From NCBI RefSeq assembly GCF_019059575.1, contig NW_024881565.1:1-64000 (forward strand): DNA of 64,000 nucleotides, read 5' to 3'. The DNA comes from Amphibalanus amphitrite. Lineage: Eukaryota; Arthropoda; Thecostraca; Balanomorpha; Balanidae. Shown here piece by piece: positions 24,147 to 48,700 of this stretch. The translations under genes were made by a program, and so were the position numbers. The first letter of the stretch is position 1, and every line of letters starts with the position of its first letter. Under the pieces are notes generated by a model. The model worked only from the letters and a program-made list of their open reading frames with translations, had not been told where the DNA came from and did no database searches.

Positions 24147-25351
24147 CCCGCGACCTGGTGGGGGGGGCTATTTTTTGCCCCCCCCCCCCTCCAGACTTTT
24201 CTATATATCTCCAGAACCGCTGCGCCGATCGTCACCAAACTTTCAGTACCCTCCCGGACATCAATTTTACACATTGTGACCAAAAATTTTTCCAAAGGCT
24301 ATGATAGGTTGGCCGGAAATGACGTCAGAGTGACGTCATGTTCTGCCGTTTTCGACCCAAAAAAGGGTTTCGCGGGAAGAGCTGTCAGACCTATAGCTTT
24401 GCAAATACAGAAAAATGATAAAGACATAAAAGCTGTAGATTGGACAGGGCTACAAAACTGCTATCTCGGATTTTTGAAATTTTTGGATTTTGACCCCCAA
24501 AAATCAAAAATAGATTTTTCGGATATAATAATCGAAAAATCCAAATTTTTTTTTGAATTTCGCAAAAACCGGAATATATATGATATTCCTTACCGCCTTC
24601 CATCCACATACCAAATTTGAGATTGATACCTCTTTTTTTGGCGAAGTTATAGCGAAAAAAAACTGTTCAAAACAGGTGACGTCAATTTTTCAAACTCAAT
24701 TTTTAGCAATTCTAGACCCCGTAGCGCAAAACAAAGACCACCATTAGACTCCCCGTGACGAGCTGCATCGAATCAATACCCATTTTATGCAAAACTATCA
24801 ACTTTAAAATTTGACCTTTTTTGGCCTGACCTTGACCTGACCTTGACCTGAACTTCACCAGAAAGTGACCTAAGCCGTACCTGATAGTCTTATAACCAAC
24901 ACCATTGAGTTGGAAATGAAAAATTGGCCATAAAACATTTATCACACAACCTTAGTAAAGTTGGGCTCATGTGACCTGACCTGTGACCCTTGGTGACCTG
25001 ACCTGTGACCTGACCTGGTATTGCCAGTGACCTCTAATACCAACATATCTACTAGGCAACTGACGCCCTACCGCTGATTCTCGACAAAATGCGTTTTCCT
25101 CGGTGTTATAGCGCATTCCCTAGAACACCCGTGAACGGAGAAACATTTCATCTTTGACCTGACCTGTGACGTCATCGGTGACCCCGAGGTCAATGAAATT
25201 TGGTTTCCTGCGACACATTTGACAGGCCTTTCGAACGCCGTTTGAATTTTGCGGATCCGTCCAGTAGTTTCGGAGATACGAGGGGGGGGGGCAAAAAATA
25301 GCCCCCCCACCAGGTCGCGTTATAAACAGACCCCACCAGGGCGCGGGTTAA
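24143..25351. mobile_element. piggyBac-like MITE, 1209 bp
   Basis: TTAA at 24143-24146 and 25348-25351. Ends CCCGCGACCTGGTGGG and, complemented, CCCGCGCCCTGGTGGG. The right end is long: the word CCTGGTGGG occurs twice around TATAAACAGAC. Reverse-oriented relative of 48747-49950. Dense AGGTCA/TGACCT, TGACGTCA pairs. Confidence 0.85.
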
Positions 25352-26250
25352 CCCTCGCATGTGTGCGGCGTTTGCCAGCTTCTAATGTGTAGGGGGGGTC
25401 AGTTGGACCCCCCCCTTGCCGTTTGGCCCCTGATCGAGCTAGAGCTTCGCGGAAAAAACGAGCGTGTTGCCCGTGACGAGAGAAAGCCGATGATACCCAA
25501 TTTTAAGGTCCTAGGTCATTGGTTGACCTTCCAGGTCAGGTCAATGACCCAAAGTCGGGAAAATCGGGACCTATTAGAAAGTCGTAAAGTGTGGCTGCTA
25601 AGGGGTTTTTCGGGGTGCTGATCACGAATATCGTGTTAGTTTTGATCACAGATGATGTCTTTAAGCATTTAGACCAGGTCGGGTCAGGTCAGGTCAGGTC
25701 AACCAGTAGGGGTTGTGACTGGTATTCGCAGTACGTATCAACCGCCTCTGACAGCTTCGTAACATGTTACGAAGGCACCAAAACTACTTCGTAAATGTTT
25801 AACTGGTTGCTTAATTCGAATTCAGCTCCAAAAACTAGCCTAGAAACATGTAAAACTCGAAAAAGTGAACCGAGGTCACCCGAGGTCACCAAAGGTCAAT
25901 GACCTGACCTGACCTTCAGGTGACCTTGACACCCACCCTAATGCATGGGAGCAACATCAAATCACATGTTTGAACGTTTGAAACCATGAAATGCTTGCAA
26001 ACGCGCGGCTAATACGAGCCGACATACGCGGAATCGCGATTCCGGCCAAACATGGTCTCGGAAAAGAGATCACAGGTCAAAGGTCATTTGGGTCAGGGTT
26101 ATGAAATTTTCAGGGTAAGTGTAAAATTGATCAATGCGAGGGTACTGAAAGTTTCGTCGCGATCGGCCGTTTTTTACGCGAGTTATTCGCGAAAAACCAT
26201 GGGGGGGTCCATCCGACCCCCCCCCCCCCCCCTACACATGCGAGGGTTAA
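25348..26250. mobile_element. piggyBac-like MITE, 903 bp
   Basis: Shares its left TTAA (25348-25351) with the preceding element; right TTAA 26247-26250. Ends CCCTCGCATGTGTGCGG and, complemented, CCCTCGCATGTGTAGG. AATGTGTAGGGGG repeats the word inside the left end. Interior like 5683-6613. Confidence 0.88.
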
Positions 26251-26649
26251 TGATCGAATCATGCTGCTGGGCCAAGGCCATTGATAGGCTGCTGCCTAGA
26301 ATACAAGGTTTTAGTTCACATGTGTTTTGTTAGGTTTTCCCATGGTCTTCCTTCCCCTTTTACGAGTGAAGTAATGTTAATGAATTATTTTTATTTTGAA
26401 TTCATCTGTTTACACGCCTTTGGTGACATAGTTCATGCATATTCAATATCAGTCTGTATTTAATTTAAATCGGCTTTATCGGCTTTACATATATTGATTG
26501 TTAACTAATTACCAAGCCGAATATGTTTCAGTCTGTATTTATGTGCATTCTCATTCCATCCGTAAATTGATGGATTGAAGTTTGTCCGGTATACACAAAC
26601 ACAGCACTGCGACAATCCCCACCACCCCCGCGCCTCTGGATCTTTCTGC
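26251..26649 (-). other. 3' flank / likely 3' UTR of LOXL copy B
   Basis: Follows the copy B stop codon (26650-26652) on the minus strand. A possible AATAAA lies at 26390-26395, about 255 nt after the stop. Transcript end not established. Confidence 0.35.
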
Positions 26650-37377
<10,728 letters not shown>

Positions 37378-37939
37378 GGCTGCGGGCGGGGACTGCGCGC
37401 GAGCTGTCCGACACCTGGATAGTGGTCACTGGGCGGCCGCGGGGGCGTCCGTCAGCGTCCGGCACGTCACAGCGAGCCGCGCGTGACAGCTGTGACGGCC
37501 GGGACGGCCCGTGCGCGCCCACCAGCCGTCACTGCCCTCCGCGCGGGTCAGTGGACCCGGCGCTCTGAGGGCGACCCGCGCCCGATCAGGGACATGATGA
37601 GTTAACCATCAGGCGTAACAGAGGCCACCCCTCCTTACCGGACCCGACAACCACCGAGGGTGACGGTGATGGGTATTTGAACGACCCCCGTCCCAACAGA
37701 CATGACACCCCACCTCGGCCACCACCCCGTCACCGTATAATGTCGTGACCTGTGGCTCGCGGTCTCAGCGACGGAAGGTCGATACGGTGGCTGTTTGGCC
37801 TTACAGGGAGCGTGTGATTCAGCCCTTTGGTGTGATTCATCCATTGGATACGGTTATCAGATTCTGAGTTAATGCAATAGTATTCTTTTTCGGTATTATA
37901 GGAATGGTTTTTTATGGAGAATTCAGGAATTTTGAATTG

Positions 37940-39118
37940 TTAGCCCTCGCCCCGTTGGGGGGGGCATTTAGGCCCCCCTGTGGTTTTTCCTAAATAGCAA
38001 GCAAACGGCGGCGCGCAGCGCCGCCAAATTTTCAGTACCTTCCCGAGCATCAATTTGACACCTTCACACCAAATTTCAAGTCTTAGGTCATCTTAGGTCA
38101 GGAGTTATTGAGGTCAAACTGAGGTCATGTTCGAGCAAAAATGAGCAAAAAACATGCAATCTTGAAACGCTCACCAAATCTACAGTTATCAAGCAATTTC
38201 AAAGTTCTTTAAATGGTCTAGTAGACAAAAAGCGGCGCTACCAAACTGCTATCTCAGATTTTCAAAATTTTGGGTTTTTGACCAAAAAAAATTAAAAAAT
38301 TGATTTTTTTTAGAAAACTGAAAAAATCCAAAATATTTCCGAATTTCGAAAAAACCGGAATATATGTGATAGTCCCTGCGCTCTTCTATATACATACAAA
38401 ATTTCAGATCGATATCTCGTTTTTTGGCCAAGTTATAGCGAAAAAAAAAACTGTTCAAAAATGATGACGTCAAATTTTTGAACTCAATTTTTAGCGATTC
38501 TAGACCACGGACGGCAAAAAAAGACCACCATTGAACTCCCCGTGACGAGCTGCATCGATTCGATACCCATTTTATGCAAAAATATTAATTTTGAAATTTG
38601 ACCTTATTTGACCTGACCTTGAACTGACCTTGACCTGACCTTGACCAAAACGTGACCTAAGCTGGCCCCAAAGGCTGCCTTACCCACATAATCGCATTTG
38701 TCATGTAAAATGGACCATAAAACATGTATCACACGACACTTTCATATTGTGACCCCCCAGTGACCTGACTTCTGTGACCTGACCTGGTATCAGTGACCTC
38801 AAATAGCAAAATATGTGTTTGAAGAACATTTCCTTATCGATGATTTTCAATGAAATGCAGTTTACTCGATTTTACAACGCATTTCTTGAAATGCCTGTAA
38901 ACGGTGAAAATTGGACCTTTGACCTGACCTGTGACGTCATCGGTTTGACCTAGGTCAATAAAATTGGGTCACAAGGTAGTTCTCTGATAGGGCTATCCAA
39001 CACCGTTTGCCGCTTGTCGCTAGGTTGCGTGGTTCTCGAGATCTTAGGGGGGGGGCCAAAATGCCCCCCCCCCCAACAGGGCGCGTTGCTCGGCAGAGCC
39101 CAACGGGGCGCGGGTTAA
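37940..39118. mobile_element. piggyBac-like MITE, 1179 bp, between LOXL B and C
   Basis: TTAG at 37940-37943 and TTAA at 39115-39118. Ends CCCTCGCCCCGTTGGG and, complemented, CCCGCGCCCCGTTGGG. The right end is long (GTTGGG word twice around a GCTCTGCCGAGC spacer). AGGTCA/TGACCT-rich interior. It takes up more than half of the 2-kb B-C intergenic space. Confidence 0.85.
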
Positions 39119-39262
39119 TACGGCAAACCGCTTCTAAACAAGATCTTCTCCACAATTCCATTCATCCAACATAACATTGAATAGACCAATTCGTATATTT
39201 TGCCTTTTCTAGTTACATAAAATCACGCGTTCTCGGGTAAGTGTTTGTCACGCCGCGTCTTT

Positions 39263-39420
39263 AGAGCGGCGCCAATCGGCAGTTGGAGACCTGGGTCCTC
39301 TCCCGCTCCAGGTCCAGCCGGACGCGGCAGATGACTTGCCACGTCTTCAGAGCGGCGCCAATCGGCAGTTGGAGACCTGGGTCCTCTCCCGCTCCAGGTC
39401 CAGCCTGACGCGGCAGATGA
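39263..39420 (-). repeat. 86-bp-period tandem duplication over the LOXL C stop codon
   Basis: The 72 bp at 39349-39420, coding for the last residues of LOXL C, recur at 39263-39334 beyond the stop. The upstream copy ends at TGA (39347-39349); the downstream copy carries its own TAA. Confidence 0.9.
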
Positions 39421-39475
39421 CCTGGTTGTTGTCGAAACTCTCCTCAGCCACCATGCGGTTACCGTTGACCCGCAC
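39347..39475 (-). CDS. LOXL copy C exon 11 (LOX C-terminus)
   Basis: 129 bp including TGA. Encodes [20 protein letters not shown] and ends in CRLAPL. Confidence 0.93.
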   Translation of the reverse strand: MRVNGNRMVAEESFDNNQVICRVRLDLERERTQVSNCRLAPL

Positions 39476-42400
39476 CTGAAATAGCAGGACGGATGGATAG
39501 ATGATGTAGGACGTAACAAAGCCGCCGCAGAAGCCCAGTCCCACAGTGTTGGCCATTGGAACTGACACTATTGGGGGAGACGGTGTCGGAAAAAAAGATG
39601 ATGAATAGCGTATTTCCGCTATTCAGGCAGGTAGTCTCACAAATGTCCTTCAAGCCTATCCATTTGCTCTGATTTCATTTCAATGACCGTGTGAACAAAA
39701 TTAATGTTTTATTGAATCGTATAACAAAATACTCAGGATAAATGACATATGCTATTTTGTTATTTATGTAGGCAGGTAGGTACGAGACAAGATATCTTAT
39801 CTTGCGCTCGCTCCGCGTCGCTTTGGCCATAAAATGATTCGGGAGAAAATTTGGGATCGATTGGTGTTTTTCCGGTGACAATCAGACGTCTAGACGGTTA
39901 GATGTAAACTTGCTGAACTTGCAAAAGTACTTGGTACTTGCTCGGTACTTGCAAAAGTACTTGGTACTTGCAAAAGTACTTGGTATTTGCTTGGTTCTTG
40001 CAGTAGGAAAAGTTGCCACTCTACTCCCATCCCCCTTTCGGGAAAATTCCGGGTTCGTCGGGTAGGAAAACTTGCCACTCTTCTCCCGCCCCCCCCCCCC
40101 AGTTTCCCGACTCTACTCCCGCCCCCTCCCTTCGGGATAATTCCAGGTTTGTCGGGTAGGAAAACTTGCCACCCTACTCCCCCCCCCCCCCTCCCCCAAC
40201 GGCCATTTGGTGTCGATCGGTGTTTTACCGGGGTTACATGAGCGATCCGTTCCAAATACGCACTACGCTAATGCGCATCAGCTCCCCACAACGTATCTAC
40301 GGCACCGGTTACATGAGACTAATTCGTTTTATCTACGTCAAACGGATCTTGTTTGGCTCACCCGGGCTGACACCTCGACGGCCGGTAATTCGCATCACAA
40401 ACGGAATAGGATTAGCGTACAGTCATGGCGCAGTTGCGGCATTTACCGGGACGACTGAGCTAAATTTTAAATACTTTTATCATTTGATAGGCTCAAAAAC
40501 ATCTAAAATTAACATGAAATCAAAAAATGAAAACAAAGTTTTCTTGTTTTAAGTCAGTGGGCACTGATTCGCCATGCAGTGACAGCAGGGTGGTCAGAAA
40601 AAAATTATCTATCAAAATATTTCATTCATTTTATTTCACATGCAAAGACTAAACCAAAATACCAACATTTTTTTTGCTATTTTCTACGAGGCAGCCAATA
40701 AAAAAATGCTCAGTATTTTGCATTTTGACGCTTCCAGTCAGCAAAGAATAGTTCTTGTGAAATACGGCCCGAATCGTGTGCCTCGGACGTTTCGGTTACA
40801 TGAGCGATCCGTTCCAAATACGCACTACGCTAATTCGCATCAGCTCCCCAAGAACGCATTCAGTGCACCGACTACATGAGCAAATTCGTATCAGTGACGT
40901 CAAACGGATCCAGTTTGGCTCTCGGCCTGACGGAAGGTAATGCGCACTACAAACGGAATAGCATACAAATGTGGCGCACTTCTGTAGCAATAGAGGTGAC
41001 TGAATTAAAAACTTAATATCTTATGACTTTTTTGCATTTAATCTGCTCAAAACATTCTCAATTAACTTAACAAAAAAAAGTTAAACATAAAGTTGTCTTG
41101 CTTTGACTCATTGAGCACTTGCCTCTCTTGATTCGTCTGTAGTGCTGAAGTACTTTGATATTTTCTTTTTGGTTTTCACTATATTTATTTTTGAAAACTT
41201 GACAAAATACCGACATAGTTTTTTAATTATTATTTCATAAGAAGCAAATGAAAAAATACCTATTATTTTGCATTTTAATGTTTCTTTTTGGAAAGAGATA
41301 GTTCCTGTAATACGTATCTTGGTCCTATTCGCTTCTAAGCCTCTTTCCCTGCGGATTTTGTTCGGACCGCCGATTCGTATTAGCAGGTGGATACATGAGT
41401 CGGTAGTACGCTCCTGATTCGCATTAGCGGTGAATCCGATCGTGATACGTATTTGCTTTGCTCATGTAACCGCGGATCGGATCGCCGATTCGTACTAGCA
41501 GGTGGCTACATGAGTCGGTAATGCGTTCCTAATTCGAATTAGCGGCTAAATACGTATTTACTGTGCTCATGTAACCCCGATATTTGTCCCGTGTGAATCG
41601 GTCGTGAATGAGCTGAGATATGCACGGCCCCTTTGCTATTCGCCCTCATTCTCCGCTGAAATTATGGCTTTACCGTCTCTCTAATTCAAGTTATTCAACT
41701 TTTCTTGGATTACAACAGCAGCATTCCTCCGGCATTTTTTTAGCCGACCTCCTGCGAACACTGACCCGCAGAGTGTAGGGCCCCGACTGAAGGTCAGTGA
41801 CGTCGATCCACTGACAGTCGATGTAGGAGGCGTAGACGTCTGCGCAGCCGGCACGGATACCCTGCGGGAACCGCTCACGGCTGGTGCCGATCTGACACCG
41901 GTACCTCTGGGGAATGCCTGGGGAGTGAGGACAACACAGATCAGACAGACGGAGGGGTACACAAAGTGACATCAGCAACTATGTATAAATATATAGTGAC
42001 TATATGTATTATAATGGAGACAGCTTCGGTACCAACAAATCAGCCTGCCACTTTTTTATCGATTGGTTATGTATTTACCATCACTCTGCTCCCAACATTC
42101 AAGTAACTTTGAGAATGAGAAAGAACTCAGGGCTAATGTGTTTTGACGGACAACGTGAGAGCCAAAGGTCACCTCATGTCGAGTGGTAACAAAGGGGCAG
42201 TTTCAATATGCACCTCACAGCATATCCATAATCCAACTGAAATATCAGACCATTTTGTCTTTGTTGAAAGTAAATGATGCAGAAATGTTTAACCCTCGCC
42301 CTGGCAGGGGTTCGATGCGCGCAGCGCCGCCAAAGCTGGCACAGTCTATGGGGCAACCTTTTTACATATGACCTGAAAATTTCATGTCCGGGTGACCTTG

Positions 42401-45400
42401 ATTCAGGTCACCAGGTTAGAAAAACCGGTACAAGGTCATGGTCAAATATCAATTTTCTTTTTGCACCTGTCCATCTCACAGTTTTGGACTGATTTCCTTC
42501 AAACTTTCAGGATGTGCTAAGTTCACCGAGTTGTATAACATATAGTTCGGGTTTTGTGATGTCACTGACCTGAGGTCAATTAGAGGTCATTACGTCGTAA
42601 TGTTAAAGGTAGTGTGCCACCTTTGAAAGATTTCCCATTTTATTTTTCCTAGGATAAGAAGTTTCTGTTTTTACCTAATATCGCAAAAAAAAAATCAAAA
42701 ATGGGCCTGGAATAGTGCCTTTTTTGTCTAAAAGTTTATCGGTTTTTCGATATGTATAACAACTGTAGTGGGCTGACCTGCAAACAGGCGTCGGCAACAA
42801 TCGCGAATGCGGCGCACATGTGACAATAAGCATAGGTCATTATAGAGTTACGACGTACGGGAATGAGTTATCAGCTGTCTAATCGTAGACAACACAATGT
42901 CGAGCCTTAAACTGTAAGCCTGTATTGGTATTGTTTCTTTTATTTGGCTGTCGAACATTATTTATGGTTTGAAATATGATTTTATGTAAAATAATTGATA
43001 TGAAAAAGCCGTCTCTTAAGTTATGACCCCATTTCACCACACGCAAGTGGCAGAAATGACAATGATCAGCTGACGCATTTTTCTTGGCTGAAGTCAGAGC
43101 GCGCGGCCCGACGCACCACCACCGCACCACAAAGTATGAGCAGAAGCCGCGCCCAAAGCCAGGGCCCCGGTAACGTGAGGTAGCCGAGTCGGGGCAGCGT
43201 GCGCTGACCCAAGCCGGGGCCGCAGCTTTGGGCGCGGTCTACCGCATCCCCGCGGGCAGCCCCGGGCTATCACATGACACCGGGAGGACGCGCGGCCCCG
43301 GCTTGGGTCAGCGCACGCTGCCCCGACTCGGCTACCTCACGTTACCGGGGCCCTGGCTTTGGGCGCGGTCTACCGCACCACCTAACAGGCGTGTTCGAAA
43401 CCGCAGGAGATGATGATGAACGGGTTTATCGAAACTTGATTGGATGAGCATATCGGTAATAGCGATTTCAGTGTGTGCATTTATTGTTCATAGTGGTGTG
43501 AAATGTGGTTGGGGTACGACCGACAACCCGTCGGACGAATTTCGCACTGGGGTACTCAAAATTTGAAGAATTTAAGACGTTTCCATGAGTTTTGAAGGTA
43601 TGGATAAGTTCTAAAAATCCGGTTCTCCTTATCTGGGCCATTAACTCCATACGGTCCAGGAAAGCTGGCAAATACCTTTAAGCCTATGGGAAAATACTAA
43701 ATTCGGAAAATACTGGAGATATCCGCTTCGTTCTATCACTTTTGTGCTTTGAAACCACAGTACTTAACAGCAGGTCACTTGGTGCTTCTTTGTTTTGAGT
43801 ACTTATCCATGGGTCAGGTCAAATGAGGTCAACTGAGGTAAAATGACGTTTTTGCCAATAACTTGGCACATAATGACGCTAGAGCTTAAAAATGGTTTCA
43901 ATGTGTTCCTAGTGATCAGCCGAATCGAATGATATGCGATATGATGCAAATTGGTTAACTTGAACTTAATTAATTAATTAAAGTTTACTTTATAATTAAG
44001 AAAAAAAAAACTTTAAGCACACTTAAGCATGCTAAAAAGTATATCATTCGACGCGCCTTGACGTGCTGAGTCTATTGGTGCTTTTTTCGCTCTATCTTAA
44101 TTAGATCAATAGTTATAAGCGAAAAACTTTTGATCGGTTTTTAGTGAATTTTTTTACATTTATACCCCCAAAACCCCCCTAAACATTGACCTAGAGCAAC
44201 CAAATTTGCACAGGGGCGAGAACTCCAGGGGCCCACCTACTTACTAAATTTGGTGTTTCTAGGTGCCATAGGAGCCTATTGCAAGGGGGTGGGTCGCATC
44301 GACCCCCCCCCCCCCCCGCCAGGCTGTGTTATGAAAAATGCCCTGTCAGGGCGAGGGTTAGACAACATATTATTACACTACACATATATGTACCTATGTA
44401 CGCACAGAACGCAGAGCCATAACTGCTAATTACCTGCTTTGCACTCTGAATCTTCCAAGCAGAATGACGCCTTGTGTCCTTGAGCGGCCCTTCTGTTTGT
44501 TCCCGGGTAAGTGAGGTCATAATCAGAGAAGCTTTCCACGCTATGGAAGTGGCTGAAAGGAAACAAAGACAATTAAATTGCCTAAATGGAAACAACCATT
44601 CATGTTCCACACCACAGAAAAATAATGCATTGCATTTGTCGAGTGCGACAAGACCACAGAGCAAAGTGAGGTCGTACCCAAACATCACGACTTCCTAGCA
44701 CACTTGTGCAGCTGAGACTGACCTATAGCCTGACCTGTCCGCTCAACTGAGGCTCACCTGCCCAACCTACCTTCCGAGACATATCTGACCTGTCTCTTGG
44801 GACGGGCCTGACTTGACCAGTCTGCTGAGACAGACCTGACCTGACCTGTCTGCTGAGACCGACCTGATCTGACCTGACCTGCCCTCCGAGACATAGCTGA
44901 CCTGTCTCTTGGGACGGGCCTGACTTGACCAGTCTGCTGAGACAGACCTGACCTGACCTGTCTGCTGAGACCGACCTGATCTGACCTGACCTGCCCTCCG
45001 AGACATAGCTGACCTGTCTCTTGGGACGGGCCTGACATGACCAGTCTGCTGAGACAGACCTGACCTGACCTGTTTGCTGAGACCGACCTGATCGGACCTG
45101 ACCTGTCTTCTGATGTAGACCTGAACTGGAACTGACCTGTGACACGAGTGCCACTGCCACTGGGCCGGATCTGTGTGGGGACGGTAGTCACTCCCGCCGA
45201 TGTTTTGCACTTTGTTGGTAAACCGGAGCAGCTTTCGTCGTCGCGACTTCCAAAGTCTCGGCTCTCGCGCTCGTATCAGGTATGCTGAAAACGTATTTCA
45301 AGCTTATGGGAAGATCATTGGGATGACTATTTGAATTAGTATTCGGTCTAGATAGTCATATCAAACAAATTACTTATTTACTCTTTTTTCGGCAATATCC

Positions 45401-45575
45401 CATTTTTCCTCCCTCATCGTCTTCCTTCAATGGTTTCTCAATATTCTCTGATAGTTCCTCTATCTCTCTCATCATCATCATCATCATCAGTTTATTGAGG
45501 TCTCCAGTAAATGGCTTTTCAGGCCTCTCGTCATACATAATACAAACGCAGTAAAATACACTATCGGTAAGAACA

Positions 45576-45639
<64 letters not shown>

Positions 45640-45655
45640 CTCCCCCCTCTCTCCC

Positions 45656-45754
<99 letters not shown>

Positions 45755-48700
45755 GCTTTCTCTCTCATTCTCTCCTTCTCACTGGGTCATGCATCTCACC
45801 TGAGTCGGACAGGCACTTCTCTTCCAAGGCACAGGTCAGCGACCCCAGCGACTGGTTGTCGATGAAGGCACTCTTCTCGACCTCTTCAGGGTCGATAACT
45901 AGGTCAGGCAGGCCTACCGGGCGGATCATGTCACCCAAAGGTCAGCGTCGTCCTGTCGTACCTCGGCATGCAGCGCTCCACATAGCATAAGGTGTGGTCT
46001 CAGTTTGTACAGAACACATCATCTCTCATAGTCGCTCAGAGGCGGTGTACTTACCGCGGGACTGCTGTCCGGCGCACTCGACTGCTGCTCCGCTGAACTG
46101 GTTTCCGGCACAGCGGACCGAGGCGCCCCTCACGGAGCGGCACTGGGCCAGGCTGCTCTCGCGGCCGGAACACTCCACTCCGGCCAGGATGAACGCGCCG
46201 CTCGCTCGACGGCCTGATGGGTAAGCACATACAGATAGTACGAGTAGAAAAGATCCGGTAGATTGAAATGAGTTGCTCAATAAAGATAGGTATTCGTAAA
46301 CGACAATCAATCAGCCCACAGCCTGAACGCGAAGAGCAGAACTGGTTAAAGATGTATTTCTGTTCTTGTTTGCTCCACTTTTGTTTTACACAAAATGAGG
46401 AAAAAATGAAATACAGTTTTATTTAGGCGTGCTCATTGGCAGGTTTTAAACTTATTTAAACGATGCAAAAAAAAAAAGATAACAAGAAGCTGCAGTTGGC
46501 GCTGCAGGTTTGCGCACCGCTGAGGTAGGACCTCCTGGCGGCTCCCAGGTTCAGCTGACGGCACACCACCGTGGCATCCCGCAGATCGAATCCATCGCCA
46601 CAAACCGGGCCCCAGCCTGAGAAAATGGTCCGGCCCCGGTGACTGACAGTCCACTGAGGCGGGCGACAGCGATTTGCACCGCTCATTATTGTTTTTGTCG
46701 ATTATGTGAAATGAAAAATCATCATATTGGCACCTGAATGATTTTTCAAATATTTATGTTTACCTCGGTTGTCGTACCGCACCTCGACGTCTCCTCTGCT
46801 GCCAATGCGATTGCGCAGCCGCACTTCAATAGGCTGCAAGAGTTAAACGAGCACAAGGGAGGGCAAGTGTGAAACAAAGGCACCGATACCCAACGGCCAA
46901 CACTATTTCCTTTTATTCATGCATGATGACTGCACTATACAAAAGTTTATCTCCAAACTTTGTTCCACATGTTTTTGTCCCATCAAGCATTATTGCTTTA
47001 GCGTATGAGCCATGACTTATCTGGTTTCCTTTCGCACCTGGTGAAGGGCCGTGCTCTCCTAGTATATGCCTAACGGAGGCGATTTATCATACCTCTCTTA
47101 TCTTTCGATTTTCGTATGGGTACCTGACTGAAGGCGGTGGAGGGGTCGTCGCCGCAGATGACGCCTGCCACGTTGCGCGAGCTGCACTCGGCGGTGGCGC
47201 CCAGGCCGTCATGGAGGCAGTCCCGGAGGCCACGACGGCCCACCTGGCAGTTGCTCACCATGCTGCCGAACCCGGCTAATGGCAGCCGAGCCGTCAAAGA
47301 CAGTGATAGAATCACATATGGGGAACGTGCGGCAGAATGGGCTTGACTTATTTCTGATCGATGTTGTACGCCACATCCATGTAGGCAGCAAATAGTGCAA
47401 TAAGATTTATAGAGTGATAGTCAGTCAGAGTAAAAAAAAAAACACCGCAGACAGAATTCGACACATGCTTCTGTCTGTTACTTGTATAGTTAGGGTGATG
47501 TTCTTGATCTTAGAGCGAGTTGTGACTTATGAGCTTGTTATGTAGCACCATATCCTCTAGACTGAGCACTTGTGGGTCATTTTATGGTGTCATTTTCCGG
47601 GGTCATTATAATAACCCCGCGTTTACAGACAACCGAACCTGATAGGCAACCATGTTGCTCTCGTAAAGCACACACTCACTGCTTCTGAATCCGGAGCGTC
47701 CATGTCTGGTTGCGACGGCGGGTCCTGGGAAGCCGAGCTGTCTGCAGACGGCCTCAGCGTGAGCCTGGGTCCAGCCGATGTCACACACCGACCTCCAGCC
47801 GGCTATTTGCTCGCGCCAGTCGTAAATCAGCACCTCCACATTGCCTGTTCAGAACGGTAGTTCATATCGCCCATGTTATCCCCGTCAGATTGTAAGCGCG
47901 GCACTTTCAAAAGTCAAAATAAATGAACGCTTGCAAGTGCTCAGTTTTATGCTCCGTTTGTGTTGAATGCCGACCAATATTCATCATTTATTGCAGTTTT
48001 CATGCATGCTTAAAAGGAAAGGCTCACCAATTAGTGTTGTTATAGATTTAGTTTCACCAAGAGTTTCACTACAGAACGAAATGTTTCTCAGTTTCCAAAT
48101 AAGCCCATATAAATTGTTCATCCAACCAGCATATTCTGGGCAATTCAGCCATAGAGATCTTATAATATTATAAGATTATAATATCTTATAATATTATCAG
48201 ATCTCTATGAATTCAGCGTCAATAACCCTGGATAAAAAAGCCTTGATGACGACAGATATCTTTTTCTATTTCGAGTCCATTTTCTTGTTTCTGTAAGATT
48301 GCTTAATGCTTACCAATACTTATTGTCGATGTTGATGTTATTCAGCTGGGACAGTTAGATTGTGTTGCAAAAATTGTTCTTACACTAGCTTTATTTATTT
48401 GTAATGTAATATGTTGTACTGTAATTTGTTGTAATGGTAATCTGTGTAATTTATTTGTAATACATATATTTTTAGTGCTTTGACAGGCTGATGAAGGCTA
48501 TTTTATAGCATGCACTCGCCTCGGCAATTGTTTAGGAATTTGTTTACGGGCGTTTTCGTTAAAGGTACATACCTACTGACGTCTACTAATAAGAAGATGC
48601 ACTTGCCAAATAACACTACATAGATGCTAGGGTTCGCCATCATCTCTGTTGTCGCCAGTTAGTAGGAATAAGGCCTCAAAACGTATTATCCTTCATGAAG

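Larger units (their letters stand above)
42289..44361. mobile_element. piggyBac-like element, 2.07 kb, interrupted by another
   Basis: Left TTAA 42289-42292, right TTAG 44358-44361. Ends CCCTCGCCCTGGCAGGG and, complemented, CCCTCGCCCTGACAGGG. The right end is long (GCCAGGCTGTGTTATG spacer). Interrupted by 42603-43681. In LOXL C intron 9. Confidence 0.78.

Noticed and set aside
44723..45210. Three overlapping long minus-strand open frames
   Set aside because: They are one 112-bp minisatellite read in three frames; the unit length is not divisible by 3 and stops are absent by chance.
45487..45768. Arg-Glu dipeptide repeat protein
   Set aside because: Translation of the (CT)n microsatellite; no splice or start context.
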